Source: an uncultured Dehalococcoidia bacterium
GTDB lineage: Bacteria; Chloroflexota; Dehalococcoidia; Tepidiformales; Tepidiformaceae
Reading direction: 5' to 3'
NCBI GenBank assembly: GCA_937864275.1
Contig: CALMIW010000252.1
Location: forward strand, 1 to 5,435
Length of the DNA: 5,435 bases
Shown: one piece after another, positions 1-5,435 of the stretch
How the letters are laid out: each line of letters begins with the position of its first letter
Numbering within the stretch: the first letter of the stretch is position 1
Made by a program: the position numbers and the translations under genes
Notes under the pieces: generated by a model
Databases searched by the model: none
Seen by the model: the letters and a program-made list of their open reading frames with translations, nothing else
Told to the model about the DNA's origin: nothing

Positions 1-1880
1 CCGGACATGCCAGTCGGGTTGTATGGCCCGCCCTGGTCCCAGGGGCCGACGAACATGAGCTGGCAGCGAAAGGCGTCGGCGCCCCACTTCTCTACCTGCT
101 CATCGGGCGCGACGACGTTCCCGCGGCTCTTCGACATGCGGTTCCCGTCAGGGCCCAGGACAACGCCCTGATTGAACAAGCGCTTCATGGGTTCGTCGCC
201 TTCGACGAGACCCATATCGCGCGCGGCCTTCCAGAAGAAGCGCGTATAGAGCAGGTGCATCACGGCGTGTTCGGCGCCGCCGGTGTACTGGTCCACCGGG
301 AACCACTTCTTTGCAGCAGCCTGGGAGATCGGCCGCGCCGGGTTGGGCGGGTCGGAATGCCGCATCTGGTACCAGAGGCACCACATGAAGGTGACCAGGG
401 TGCCGGTCTCTCGCCGCCCGGCCCCGCCGCAGTTCGGGCAGGGGACGTTCACCCAGTCGTCGAGCAGCGTGAGGGGCGACTGGCCCGTCGGGCGAAACTC
501 CACGTCGTCGGGCAGCGCCACCGGCAACTCTTCGTCCGGTACCGGCTGGGTGCCGCACTTCTCGCAGTGGATGAAGGGCAGCGGGGCGCCCCAGAAGCGC
601 TGCCTCGAGACTGACCAGTCGCGCAGGCGGTAGGTGATTGCCCCCTTGCCGATGCCGCGCGACTCAGCGTACGCAACGACCGCCGCGATAGCTTCCGCCG
701 AGGGCGTGCCATCGAAGGGGCCTGAATTGATCATCTTCCCGCCGTACGGGATGGCCGCGGCGAGCGGTTTCGTCACGTCGATCTCGGCGTGGTCGTAGAC
801 CGGGATGACCTCCAACCCGTACTTCTTCGCGAAGTCGAAGTCACGCTGGTCGTGCGCGGGGACGGCCATCACGGCGCCGGTGCCGTAGGTGACCAGGACG
901 TAATCCGCGATCCAGATCGGGATGCGCGCGCCGTTGAAGGGATTGATTGCGCTGGCGCCGGTGAAGACACCGGTCTTCTCGCGTTCTGTGGAAAGGCGGT
1001 CGACTTCCGAAGTGCGCCCGGTGGCGGCGACGTACTCGGCGACCGCCGCCTGCTGCTCCGGAGTCGTGATCCTCGCAACCAGCGGGTGTTCCGGCGCGAT
1101 GACCATGAACGTCGCGCCATAGACCGTGTCGGGCCGAGTCGTGAATACGGTGAGCGGTCCGTCCACACCGGGGACATCCACCTTGAAGTCGAGTTGGGCG
1201 CCTTCGGAGCGGCCGATCCAGTTGCGCTGCATGTTGCGGATGCGCTCGGGCCACTCGATGCCGTCGTAGCGGAGCAATTCCTCCGCATAGGTGGTGATCT
1301 TGAAGAACCACTGGCGCATCATTTTCCGTTCGACGACGTCGTCGGAGCGTTCGCACTTGCCGTCGAGGACCTGCTCGTTCGCGAGCACGGTCTGGCAGCC
1401 CGGGCACCAGTTGGCGAGCGATTCGGCCTGGTAGGCCAACCCGTGCTTGTAGAACTGGAGGAACCACCACTGGGTCCACTTGTAGTACTCGGGGTCGCTG
1501 GTCACCACTTCGCGGTCCCAGTCGAACCCGGCGCCCATGAGCCGGAGCTGGCCGCGCATGCGCTCGATGTTCTGGTAGGTCCACTCCTTGGGGTCGATGT
1601 TGCGCTTGATCGCCGCGTTTTCCGCGGGGAGCCCGAACGCATCGAAGCCCTTGGGGAACATCACGTTGTAGCCCTGCATGCGCCGGTAGCGGGCCGCCAC
1701 GTCGCTGGGGGCCATGGCGTACCAGTGCCCGGTGTGCAGGTCGCCGGAGGGATACGGGAACATGGTGAGCGCGTACCACTTCGGGCGCGGGTCGTCGTCG
1801 CGGGCGGCGTAGAGGTTCGTCTCCTCCCAGCGCTTCCGCCACTTGGGTTCGATGACATTGGGCTCATAACGATCGGCCAC
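1..1880 (-). CDS. leuS: Leucyl-tRNA synthetase, N-terminal ~626 residues (3' end beyond window)
   Basis: This enzyme charges tRNA-Leu with leucine in the cytoplasm, using ATP. The frame is open from a GTG at 1880 to the window edge, giving 626 residues; a full LeuRS has about 800 or more, so the C-terminal tRNA-binding part is missing. Visible in order: the class I signature as HTGH (49-52) after MFPYPSGDL; a first zinc module with C159, C162 and C176 (the fourth position is Ser in CERS); the CP1 editing domain with TTRPDT (247-252), GTGAVMAVPAHDQRD and its editing Asp at 344; DWSVSRQRFWG; a second zinc module with C439/C442 and C481/C484; leucine-pocket residues in VDQYTGGAEHAVMH; and the KMSKS loop as RMSKS (581-585). 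The start is fixed by an in-frame TAA seven codons upstream and a GAGGT Shine-Dalgarno. Oddity: residues 491-504 read ETGTLVTFMWCLWY where the family normally has a form like ETDTMDTFxxSSWY. Family identity is certain; normal activity is probable. Confidence 0.97.
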   Translation of the reverse strand, partial: MADRYEPNVIEPKWRKRWEETNLYAARDDDPRPKWYALTMFPYPSGDLHTGHWYAMAPSDVAARYRRMQGYNVMFPKGFDAFGLPAENAAIKRNIDPKEWTYQNIERMRGQLRLMGAGFDWDREVVTSDPEYYKWTQWWFLQFYKHGLAYQAESLANWCPGCQTVLANEQVLDGKCERSDDVVERKMMRQWFFKITTYAEELLRYDGIEWPERIRNMQRNWIGRSEGAQLDFKVDVPGVDGPLTVFTTRPDTVYGATFMVIAPEHPLVARITTPEQQAAVAEYVAATGRTSEVDRLSTEREKTGVFTGASAINPFNGARIPIWIADYVLVTYGTGAVMAVPAHDQRDFDFAKKYGLEVIPVYDHAEIDVTKPLAAAIPYGGKMINSGPFDGTPSAEAIAAVVAYAESRGIGKGAITYRLRDWSVSRQRFWGAPLPFIHCEKCGTQPVPDEELPVALPDDVEFRPTGQSPLTLLDDWVNVPCPNCGGAGRRETGTLVTFMWCLWYQMRHSDPPNPARPISQAAAKKWFPVDQYTGGAEHAVMHLLYTRFFWKAARDMGLVEGDEPMKRLFNQGVVLGPDGNRMSKSRGNVVAPDEQVEKWGADAFRCQLMFVGPWDQGGPYNPTGMS

Positions 1881-1888
1881 GATCGGAT

Positions 1889-1893
1889 ACCTC
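1889..1893 (-). promoter_or_regulatory. Shine-Dalgarno of leuS
   Basis: GAGGT on the minus strand lies 8 bases before the GTG at 1880. No other start codon occurs between the in-frame TAA at 1901-1899 and this GTG, so the site supports GTG as the true start. A weak four-base complement (ACCT, 1903-1906) lies just upstream and could pair with the site, but the stem is too short to claim a regulatory role. Confidence 0.65.
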
Positions 1894-1920
1894 GCTGGTT
1901 ACAGGTCATGAAGGGAGGGG

Positions 1921-1950
1921 CCGGGACGGCCCGGGCTGGTCCAGATGGAC
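1921..1950 (-). repeat. Two short tandem inverted repeats next to the main hairpin
   Basis: Two four-to-five base-pair stems lie side by side. GTCC-loop-GGAC spans 1939-1950 with a four-base loop, and CCGGG-loop-CCCGG spans 1921-1934 with a four-base loop. An alternative GGGCC/GGCCC pairing overlaps the second. Together with the larger stem at 1951-1976 they make a run of about 56 bases that can fold almost completely, ending about 40 bases before the leuS start. Short GC-rich stems arise easily by chance in DNA of this composition, so the case for function is weak. Confidence 0.3.
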
Positions 1951-1976
1951 GCCCCGCCGGCTATGCGCCGCGGGGC
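1951..1976 (-). promoter_or_regulatory. Strong hairpin in the leuS leader
   Basis: The inverted repeat GCCCCGC / GCGGGGC is extended inward by GGC/GCC around a five-base loop, giving ten base pairs interrupted by one bulged base. On the minus strand it is followed by GTCCATCTGG and not by a run of T, so it is not a standard Rho-independent terminator. It lies about 70 bases upstream of the leuS start. It may act as a leader structure, stabilise the 5' end, or stop antisense transcription. The pairing is read directly from the sequence; the role is unknown. Confidence 0.45.
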
Positions 1977-2140
1977 CGGAGAAGGGCGAGCCAGTATCGC
2001 CGGCGCATGCCGATGCACCCTATGTCTCCGAACCGGGTCGTCTCACTCGTCACGCTGGCAACCCACCAATTCGCGGCCCGTTGGAGCCGGAAGTCATCGC
2101 ATCGTAGCCCATACCCGGGAACACCGTCACTCAAACGAAG

Positions 2141-2692
2141 CTACCGATTAGCCTTGAAGTGCGCGGCGACGAGTGTTTCGAAGTTGCGAGCTTTTGAACA
2201 ATATCGGCAGGTGAGATACCAGATCCAGATCGCGTCGGGCTTGCGGCCGTACTTCTGCTCGGCCTCTTGTTCCGTTTGGTCAGCGACCTTCTTCAACTGT
2301 CCCCAGGGCGCTTCGAAGATGCGGGTGTAGGCGACTCCCCCGGGCCGTTCGAGCTCGGCTCCGTCACTGGCGCCCTCTACCTCGAGCATCACCGGGCGGC
2401 GGAAACGCCCGGAACCGTTGAGCAGCATCGCATCGTCCGGGACGGTGGCACCCGCCTTGGCGGCTTTCTTTCGAAGCTCGTCACGCGTGCCGTCGTAGCC
2501 CACGGGTACGCCAAGGACCGCCGTGGTCATCGTCTTCACGAACGTGATGTCGGACCAGTCGCTCTCGACTCCGTCCCATTCGTCGCGTTCGAGCCGAGGG
2601 CAGCTACACGGCTCCTCCGGTTCGAGCCGGACGTCCTCCTTGCGGACGGGCATGCCCTTTTCATCGAGTGGGACCCTGCGCTGTTCAGCCAT
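2141..2692 (-). CDS. Protein of unknown function with CxC and CxxC cysteine pairs
   Basis: I do not recognise a family for this 183-residue protein. It has only four cysteines, in two pairs: C29 and C31 in EEPCSCPRLERDEW, and C162 and C165 in YLTCRYCSKARNF. Such an arrangement could bind a metal, for example zinc, or be redox active; this is inference. The middle has a long charged segment (GYDGTRDELRKKAAKAG) and a strand-like stretch around FRRPVMLEVEG (97-107), and a Gln/Glu-rich helix-like stretch (138-148) precedes the second pair. No signal peptide or membrane segment is visible, so it is probably cytoplasmic. The ATG lies 15 bases after the GH13 stop, so it probably shares that transcript. 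The only purine-rich site, GAGGT, is about 12 bases from the ATG and overlaps the GH13 stop codon. The strong codon pattern and clean frame support a real gene; function is open. Confidence 0.8.
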   Translation of the reverse strand: MAEQRRVPLDEKGMPVRKEDVRLEPEEPCSCPRLERDEWDGVESDWSDITFVKTMTTAVLGVPVGYDGTRDELRKKAAKAGATVPDDAMLLNGSGRFRRPVMLEVEGASDGAELERPGGVAYTRIFEAPWGQLKKVADQTEQEAEQKYGRKPDAIWIWYLTCRYCSKARNFETLVAAHFKANR

Positions 2693-2707
2693 GCGAAAGA
2701 GGATACC

Positions 2708-4330
2708 TCAGTCACCGGTTGCGATGACGATCGCGGCGCCGAGCGGCGCCAATCGCACATGCGCGTCGACCAGCCGCCCGTCCTCCGAGCGGCCGGTGGA
2801 GAGTGCAACCACACCGGGAGAGGGAATGCTCACGGAGACTTCAGAGCTCGTGGCGTTGAGGGCGAAGTAAACCGGCGGTGCGCCCTCGACGCGCCGTTCG
2901 AAAAGCCACGTCCCCGCCGGAGAGGCAAGCTCGCGGTACGCCCCTTCGCGGAGGGCAGGAGTCCGCTTGCGGAGCCAGATCGCACGGCGATAGAGCGACA
3001 GCAGCGAGTCGGGGTCTTCGGACTCCTCGGCGACGTTGCGGTCGATGCGGCCGTACGGCAGCCACGGCTCGGCTTCCGAGAAGCCGCGGCCGGGCGTGGC
3101 ATCCCATTGCATCGGCGTCCGCTCGGGGTCCCGCCCGAACGTCCTCAGCCGGGCCGGGTCCTGCTGGCGATCCTCGGGGATGTCGACATCTTCCATGCCG
3201 ATCTCTTCGCCGTAGAAGACGAACGGCGTGTTTCGCAGGCTCATCAGCAACAGGGCGGCGGCGCGCGCTCGTTCCAGGCCTCGACCGTCGTGGTTATGAC
3301 GAGTGATGAACCGCATCCGGTCGTGGTTCCCGAAGGCGTAACACGGCTGGCCCCCCGGCGGTATGGCGCTTTCAGCCTCGCGGACGATGCGCTTCATGAT
3401 CTCCGCGTCCCAGGGCGTGTGGATGGGCTCCACCACGTGGATGAACTGGAAGTTGAAGGCAAGGTGGAGGCCGGGAGCCTGCGCGTCTCCGTAGTACGCG
3501 GCGATCGCCTCGGCGGAGCCGAAGACTTCGCCGACCGCCATCTTTTCCGGGTATTCATCGAAGACGCGCCGGATGCGCTTCACGGCGTCGTAGACGTCGG
3601 GGTAGTTCAGGTTGTTCACCCAGATCTGCCCGCTCCGCTCGCGGTCACCGGGCTTCCATTCCGGATTGAGCGGGTTATCGGCGAGGTCGGGATGCTTGAC
3701 GATCATCCCCATCACGTCGATGCGGAAGCCGTCGATGCCGCGGTCGAACCAGAAGCGGAGGACGTCGTGCATGGCCCGTTCGACTTCGGGATTCCGCCAG
3801 TTCAGATCCGGCTGTTCCGCGAGGAACGAATGGAGGTAGTACTCTCCCGTCTCTTCCGAGAGCGTCCAGGCCGGCCCACCGAAGACGCCACGCCAGTTGT
3901 TCGGCAAGGAACCGTCCGGTTTCGGCTTTCGCCAGACATACCAGTCACGCTTCGGGTTTTCCAACGAACTCCGGGACTCGAGGAACCATGGGTGCTGGTC
4001 GGACGTGTGGTTGGGGACCCAGTCCAGCAGGACCTTGATGCCGCGGCGGTGGCATTCGGCGATGAGCCGATCCATCGTCGCCATGGTCCCGAAATCGGGG
4101 TGGACACCGTTGTAGTCCGAGACGTCGTAGCCGAAGTCCTTCATCGGCGAAGGAAACGTCGGCGAAAACCAGATGGCGTCCATGCCCAGCGACCGCTCGG
4201 TCCCGTCGTTCAGGTAGTCGAGCCGCCGAATCACGCCCTCAAGATCGCCGATGCCGTCGCCGTCGCTGTCCTGGAAACTGCGTGGATAGAGCTGGTAGAC
4301 GACGGCGTCGCGCCACCACTCGCGCACCAT
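2708..4330 (-). CDS. GH13 alpha-glucosidase / oligo-1,6-glucosidase-type glycoside hydrolase
   Basis: This 540-residue protein is a retaining GH13 enzyme, expected to release glucose from the non-reducing end of short alpha-glucosides such as maltose or isomaltose oligomers. Starting just before WWRDAVVYQLYPRSF, it has full family length. Key sites: a DSDGDGIGD calcium-site-like loop (21-29); region I DWVPNH (103-108); region V QPDLNW (173-178), typical of the oligo-1,6-glucosidase branch; region II GFRIDV with nucleophile D205; region III VGEVF with acid/base E268; region IV FGNHD with D337. The C-terminal beta domain runs from about residue 460. Val206 follows the nucleophile, which in some relatives favours alpha-1,6 bonds, but the exact substrate is unsettled. 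NDGTERS (41-47) looks like a short insertion before the second strand. No signal peptide is visible, so it likely acts in the cytoplasm. Its ATG overlaps the preceding stop by one base, with no good Shine-Dalgarno, which suggests translational coupling. Trehalose-related or glucosyltransferase activity cannot be excluded. Confidence 0.93.
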   Translation of the reverse strand: MVREWWRDAVVYQLYPRSFQDSDGDGIGDLEGVIRRLDYLNDGTERSLGMDAIWFSPTFPSPMKDFGYDVSDYNGVHPDFGTMATMDRLIAECHRRGIKVLLDWVPNHTSDQHPWFLESRSSLENPKRDWYVWRKPKPDGSLPNNWRGVFGGPAWTLSEETGEYYLHSFLAEQPDLNWRNPEVERAMHDVLRFWFDRGIDGFRIDVMGMIVKHPDLADNPLNPEWKPGDRERSGQIWVNNLNYPDVYDAVKRIRRVFDEYPEKMAVGEVFGSAEAIAAYYGDAQAPGLHLAFNFQFIHVVEPIHTPWDAEIMKRIVREAESAIPPGGQPCYAFGNHDRMRFITRHNHDGRGLERARAAALLLMSLRNTPFVFYGEEIGMEDVDIPEDRQQDPARLRTFGRDPERTPMQWDATPGRGFSEAEPWLPYGRIDRNVAEESEDPDSLLSLYRRAIWLRKRTPALREGAYRELASPAGTWLFERRVEGAPPVYFALNATSSEVSVSIPSPGVVALSTGRSEDGRLVDAHVRLAPLGAAIVIATGD

Positions 4331-4677
4331 CAGGAGAGGGCAGCCTTCACCCGGTCCAGCAGTCCGGGGTTCTCCTCGAAGTAGCCTCGCGAGGCGACGA
4401 TTGTCGACGCGACCGGCGCCCCGCGCGACACGAGGTCTTCGAGGATGGCCTGGCCGGCGCCGTGGGCGGCGCGTTCGGGGATCTCCGGCGGGTTTTCGCC
4501 TCCCGCCGCCTCGGCGATCATCTTCGCTGCGGGGTCATTCAGCTGCACGGCGGTTTCCCGGGCATGAAGGCCGTCGATGCGAATGAGGAAGTTCGCCTGG
4601 GTTGTCCCCCAGATATCGGTCCCGGGCGTGAAGCCCTCGAACCGGATGTCCGCCTGTGTCTCCAAGTTGGTCGCCAT
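4330..4677 (-). CDS. Small protein of unknown function between argG and the glucosidase gene
   Basis: I do not recognise this protein of about 115 residues. The N-terminal half (RFEGFTPGTDIWGTTQANFLIRIDGLHARE) looks strand-rich. A segment with several Gly and Pro residues follows (around 58-68), and the C-terminal third looks helical (GAGQAILEDLV, then NPGLLDRVKAALS). It has no cysteine, no signal peptide and no membrane segment, and is acidic overall, so it is probably cytoplasmic. Its ATG shares one base with the argG stop (TGATG), and its own stop shares one base with the GH13 start, so it is held tightly in the operon. A GTG at 4680 could also start it, one codon earlier, but ATG at 4677 has the better spacing from AGGGGGA. 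The overlaps at both ends argue for a real coding gene; its role is unknown. Confidence 0.75.
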   Translation of the reverse strand: MATNLETQADIRFEGFTPGTDIWGTTQANFLIRIDGLHARETAVQLNDPAAKMIAEAAGGENPPEIPERAAHGAGQAILEDLVSRGAPVASTIVASRGYFEENPGLLDRVKAALS

Positions 4678-5435
4678 CACCTGTCCCCCTGGTCACCGTG
4701 ATCCTGCGGCATTGCGATTCGGAGTGCATCCGGGAGGTCGGCAAGCAACTGCGTGCGGACCTGGGTGCGCGTTTGCAGGCCCCAGATATTGATGAAGCCG
4801 ATGGCGGCCGACTGGTCGTACGTGTCGCCGCGATCATACGTCGCCAGGCCCCGGTCATAGAGCGAATGCAGAGCCTTCCGCCCGACGACGGTGGCGCGAC
4901 CACGGTGGAGCTTCACACGGATGGTGCCGGTTACGTGGCGCTGGGTGCTGGCGACGTAAGCCGCGATGTCCTGGTGGTGGGCGCTGAACCAGAGCCCGTT
5001 GTAGATGAGCTCCGAGTACTCGATGGCGACGAGCTTCTTGAGCTTCACCTGCTGCTTCGAGAGGGTCATCGCCTCAAGGGCGCGGTGGGCGGTGTGCAGG
5101 ATGACGCCCGCCGGCGCTTCATAGATTTCGCGGCTCTTGATACCGACGAGGCGGTCCTCGATGTGGTCGATGCGGCCAACCCCGTGCGTGCCGCCCAACT
5201 CGTTCAGGTGCTCGACGATGGCGACGGGGCCGAGCTCCTCGCCGTTGAGCCGGATGGGCATGCCGGACTGATACTCGATTTCGACGTAGGCGGGCGTGGA
5301 AGGAGCCTCTTCGGCGTCGCGCGTCCACTCGTACGCCTCGGCCGGCGGCTCCGTCCACGGGTCTTCGAGGACGCCTGCCTCGGCGCTGCGGCCCCAGAGG
5401 TTCTCGTCGATGCTGAAGGGACCCTTCGCGGCCCA
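4677..5435 (-). CDS. argG: Argininosuccinate synthase, C-terminal 252 residues (5' end beyond window)
   Basis: ArgG joins citrulline and aspartate, with ATP cleaved to AMP and pyrophosphate, to make argininosuccinate, the penultimate step of arginine synthesis in the cytoplasm. The frame is open from the window edge to TGA at 4677; an internal Met at 5261 is not the start, because family sequence continues upstream of it. Visible are SIDENLWGRSAEAGVLEDPW near the start of the fragment, whose serines belong to the citrulline/aspartate site in characterised homologues; GRIDHIEDRLVGIKSREIYEAP; LIYNGLWFS; HVTGTIRVKL; and the terminal LYDRGLATYDRGDTYDQSAAIGFINIWGL. The N-terminal ATP-binding half with its SGGLDTS-type loop is outside; a full protein has about 400 residues. 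After the usual end at IGFINIWGL the chain runs on for about 33 residues, somewhat longer than I expect, finishing DHGDQGDR. The stop overlaps the next gene by one base. Confidence 0.97.
   Translation of the reverse strand, partial: WAAKGPFSIDENLWGRSAEAGVLEDPWTEPPAEAYEWTRDAEEAPSTPAYVEIEYQSGMPIRLNGEELGPVAIVEHLNELGGTHGVGRIDHIEDRLVGIKSREIYEAPAGVILHTAHRALEAMTLSKQQVKLKKLVAIEYSELIYNGLWFSAHHQDIAAYVASTQRHVTGTIRVKLHRGRATVVGRKALHSLYDRGLATYDRGDTYDQSAAIGFINIWGLQTRTQVRTQLLADLPDALRIAMPQDHGDQGDR
4684..4690 (-). promoter_or_regulatory. Shine-Dalgarno of the small gene, inside the argG 3' end
   Basis: AGGGGGA on the minus strand lies within the last argG codons, 6 bases before the ATG at 4677 and only 3 before the alternative GTG at 4680. 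The spacing favours the ATG. Its position inside argG, together with the TGATG overlap, fits re-initiation by ribosomes ending argG translation. Confidence 0.55.

Larger units (their letters stand above)
1881..2140 (-). other. Intergenic leader of leuS, no gene seen
   Basis: This stretch of 260 bases lies between the stop of the cysteine-pair gene and the leuS GTG. I see no credible coding region, tRNA or classical terminator with a U tract in it. Its leuS-proximal half (1921-1976) carries three adjacent inverted repeats. The distal half holds only weak promoter-like sequence on the minus strand: TTGAGT followed 15 bases later by TATGGG just after the upstream stop, and an isolated TACGAT. 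Neither has a good partner, and I do not call a promoter. The leader length and folding potential are compatible with separate control of leuS, but this is inference. Confidence 0.5.

Noticed and set aside
138..152. RMSKS instead of KMSKS in LeuRS
   Set aside because: Arg for the first Lys is a conservative and common change in class I synthetases; the catalytically important second Lys is present, so it is not remarkable on its own.
841..1842. Minus-strand frame of 333 codons inside leuS
   Set aside because: It is out of frame with leuS, very Arg/Pro-rich, has no motifs, and covers the region where the leuS frame gives canonical LeuRS sequence.
2000..2050. Possible tRNA T-arm (minus-strand GGTTCGGAGAC)
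   Set aside because: The flanking bases do not form the five-pair T stem, and no D-arm, anticodon arm or acceptor stem can be drawn around it.
2040..2090. Possible T-box in the leuS leader (minus-strand GGTGGGTTGCCAGCG)
   Set aside because: It resembles the GGTGGNACCGCG T-box core at first sight, but the invariant UGGNACC bulge is not matched (UGGG then UUGCC), the base meant to pair with the A discriminator of tRNA-Leu is wrong, and there is no Stem I/specifier layout or terminator alternative.
789..2330. Plus-strand open frame of 513 codons opposite leuS
   Set aside because: It lies antisense to a LeuRS with every family motif, runs across the leader into the next gene, and its translation matches no family. 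Its composition (rich in Val, Asp, His, Gly, Arg) is typical of a shadow frame opposite GC-rich coding DNA.
2267..4384. Plus-strand open frame of 705 codons opposite the GH13 gene
   Set aside because: It is wholly explained as the antisense of a complete, motif-perfect GH13 enzyme plus its neighbours. It overlaps the other plus-strand shadow and shows no recognisable domain.
4677..5261. Met at 5261 as the argG start
   Set aside because: Family-specific sequence (SIDENLWGRS, GVLEDPW) continues in the same frame upstream to the window edge, so this Met is internal and the gene is truncated only by the window.

Overview
The window is a GC-rich, densely coding bacterial segment. All five protein-coding genes I can support lie on the minus strand, so they read from high to low coordinates. 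In transcription order they are: the 3' part of argG (argininosuccinate synthase, 5435-4677, 5' end outside the window); a small gene of unknown function (4677-4330); a complete GH13 alpha-glucosidase-type glycoside hydrolase (4330-2708); a gene of unknown function with CxC and CxxC cysteine pairs (2692-2141); a gap of about 260 bases; and the 5' two thirds of leuS (leucyl-tRNA synthetase, 1880-3, 3' end outside the window). No gene is supported on the plus strand; the long plus-strand open frames there are antisense shadows typical of high-GC coding DNA.

The high GC content, the frequent C/G third codon positions, and the LeuRS segment GDLHTGHWYAMAPSD followed by GFDAFGLPAENAAIKR resemble sequences I associate with Chloroflexota (Dehalococcoidia-like). 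This is a tentative impression from motif memory, not a phylogenetic result. The window looks like ordinary chromosomal DNA: there is no transposase, integrase, phage gene, CRISPR array, tRNA or rRNA.

The first four genes look like one operon. The argG stop and the small gene's start share one base (TGATG), the small gene's stop and the GH13 start share one base in the same way, and only 15 bases separate the GH13 gene from the cysteine-pair gene. The chain joins arginine biosynthesis to an intracellular alpha-glucosidase and two unknown genes, a grouping with no obvious shared pathway. leuS has its own GTG start and Shine-Dalgarno sequence and follows a hairpin-rich leader, so it may be transcribed or regulated separately.

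I did not find a convincing undescribed system. The points most worth a second look are: a strongly divergent form of a normally near-invariant catalytic-core motif in an otherwise intact LeuRS (residues 491-504); the two unrecognised genes locked into the argG/GH13 operon; and the hairpin-rich leuS leader.
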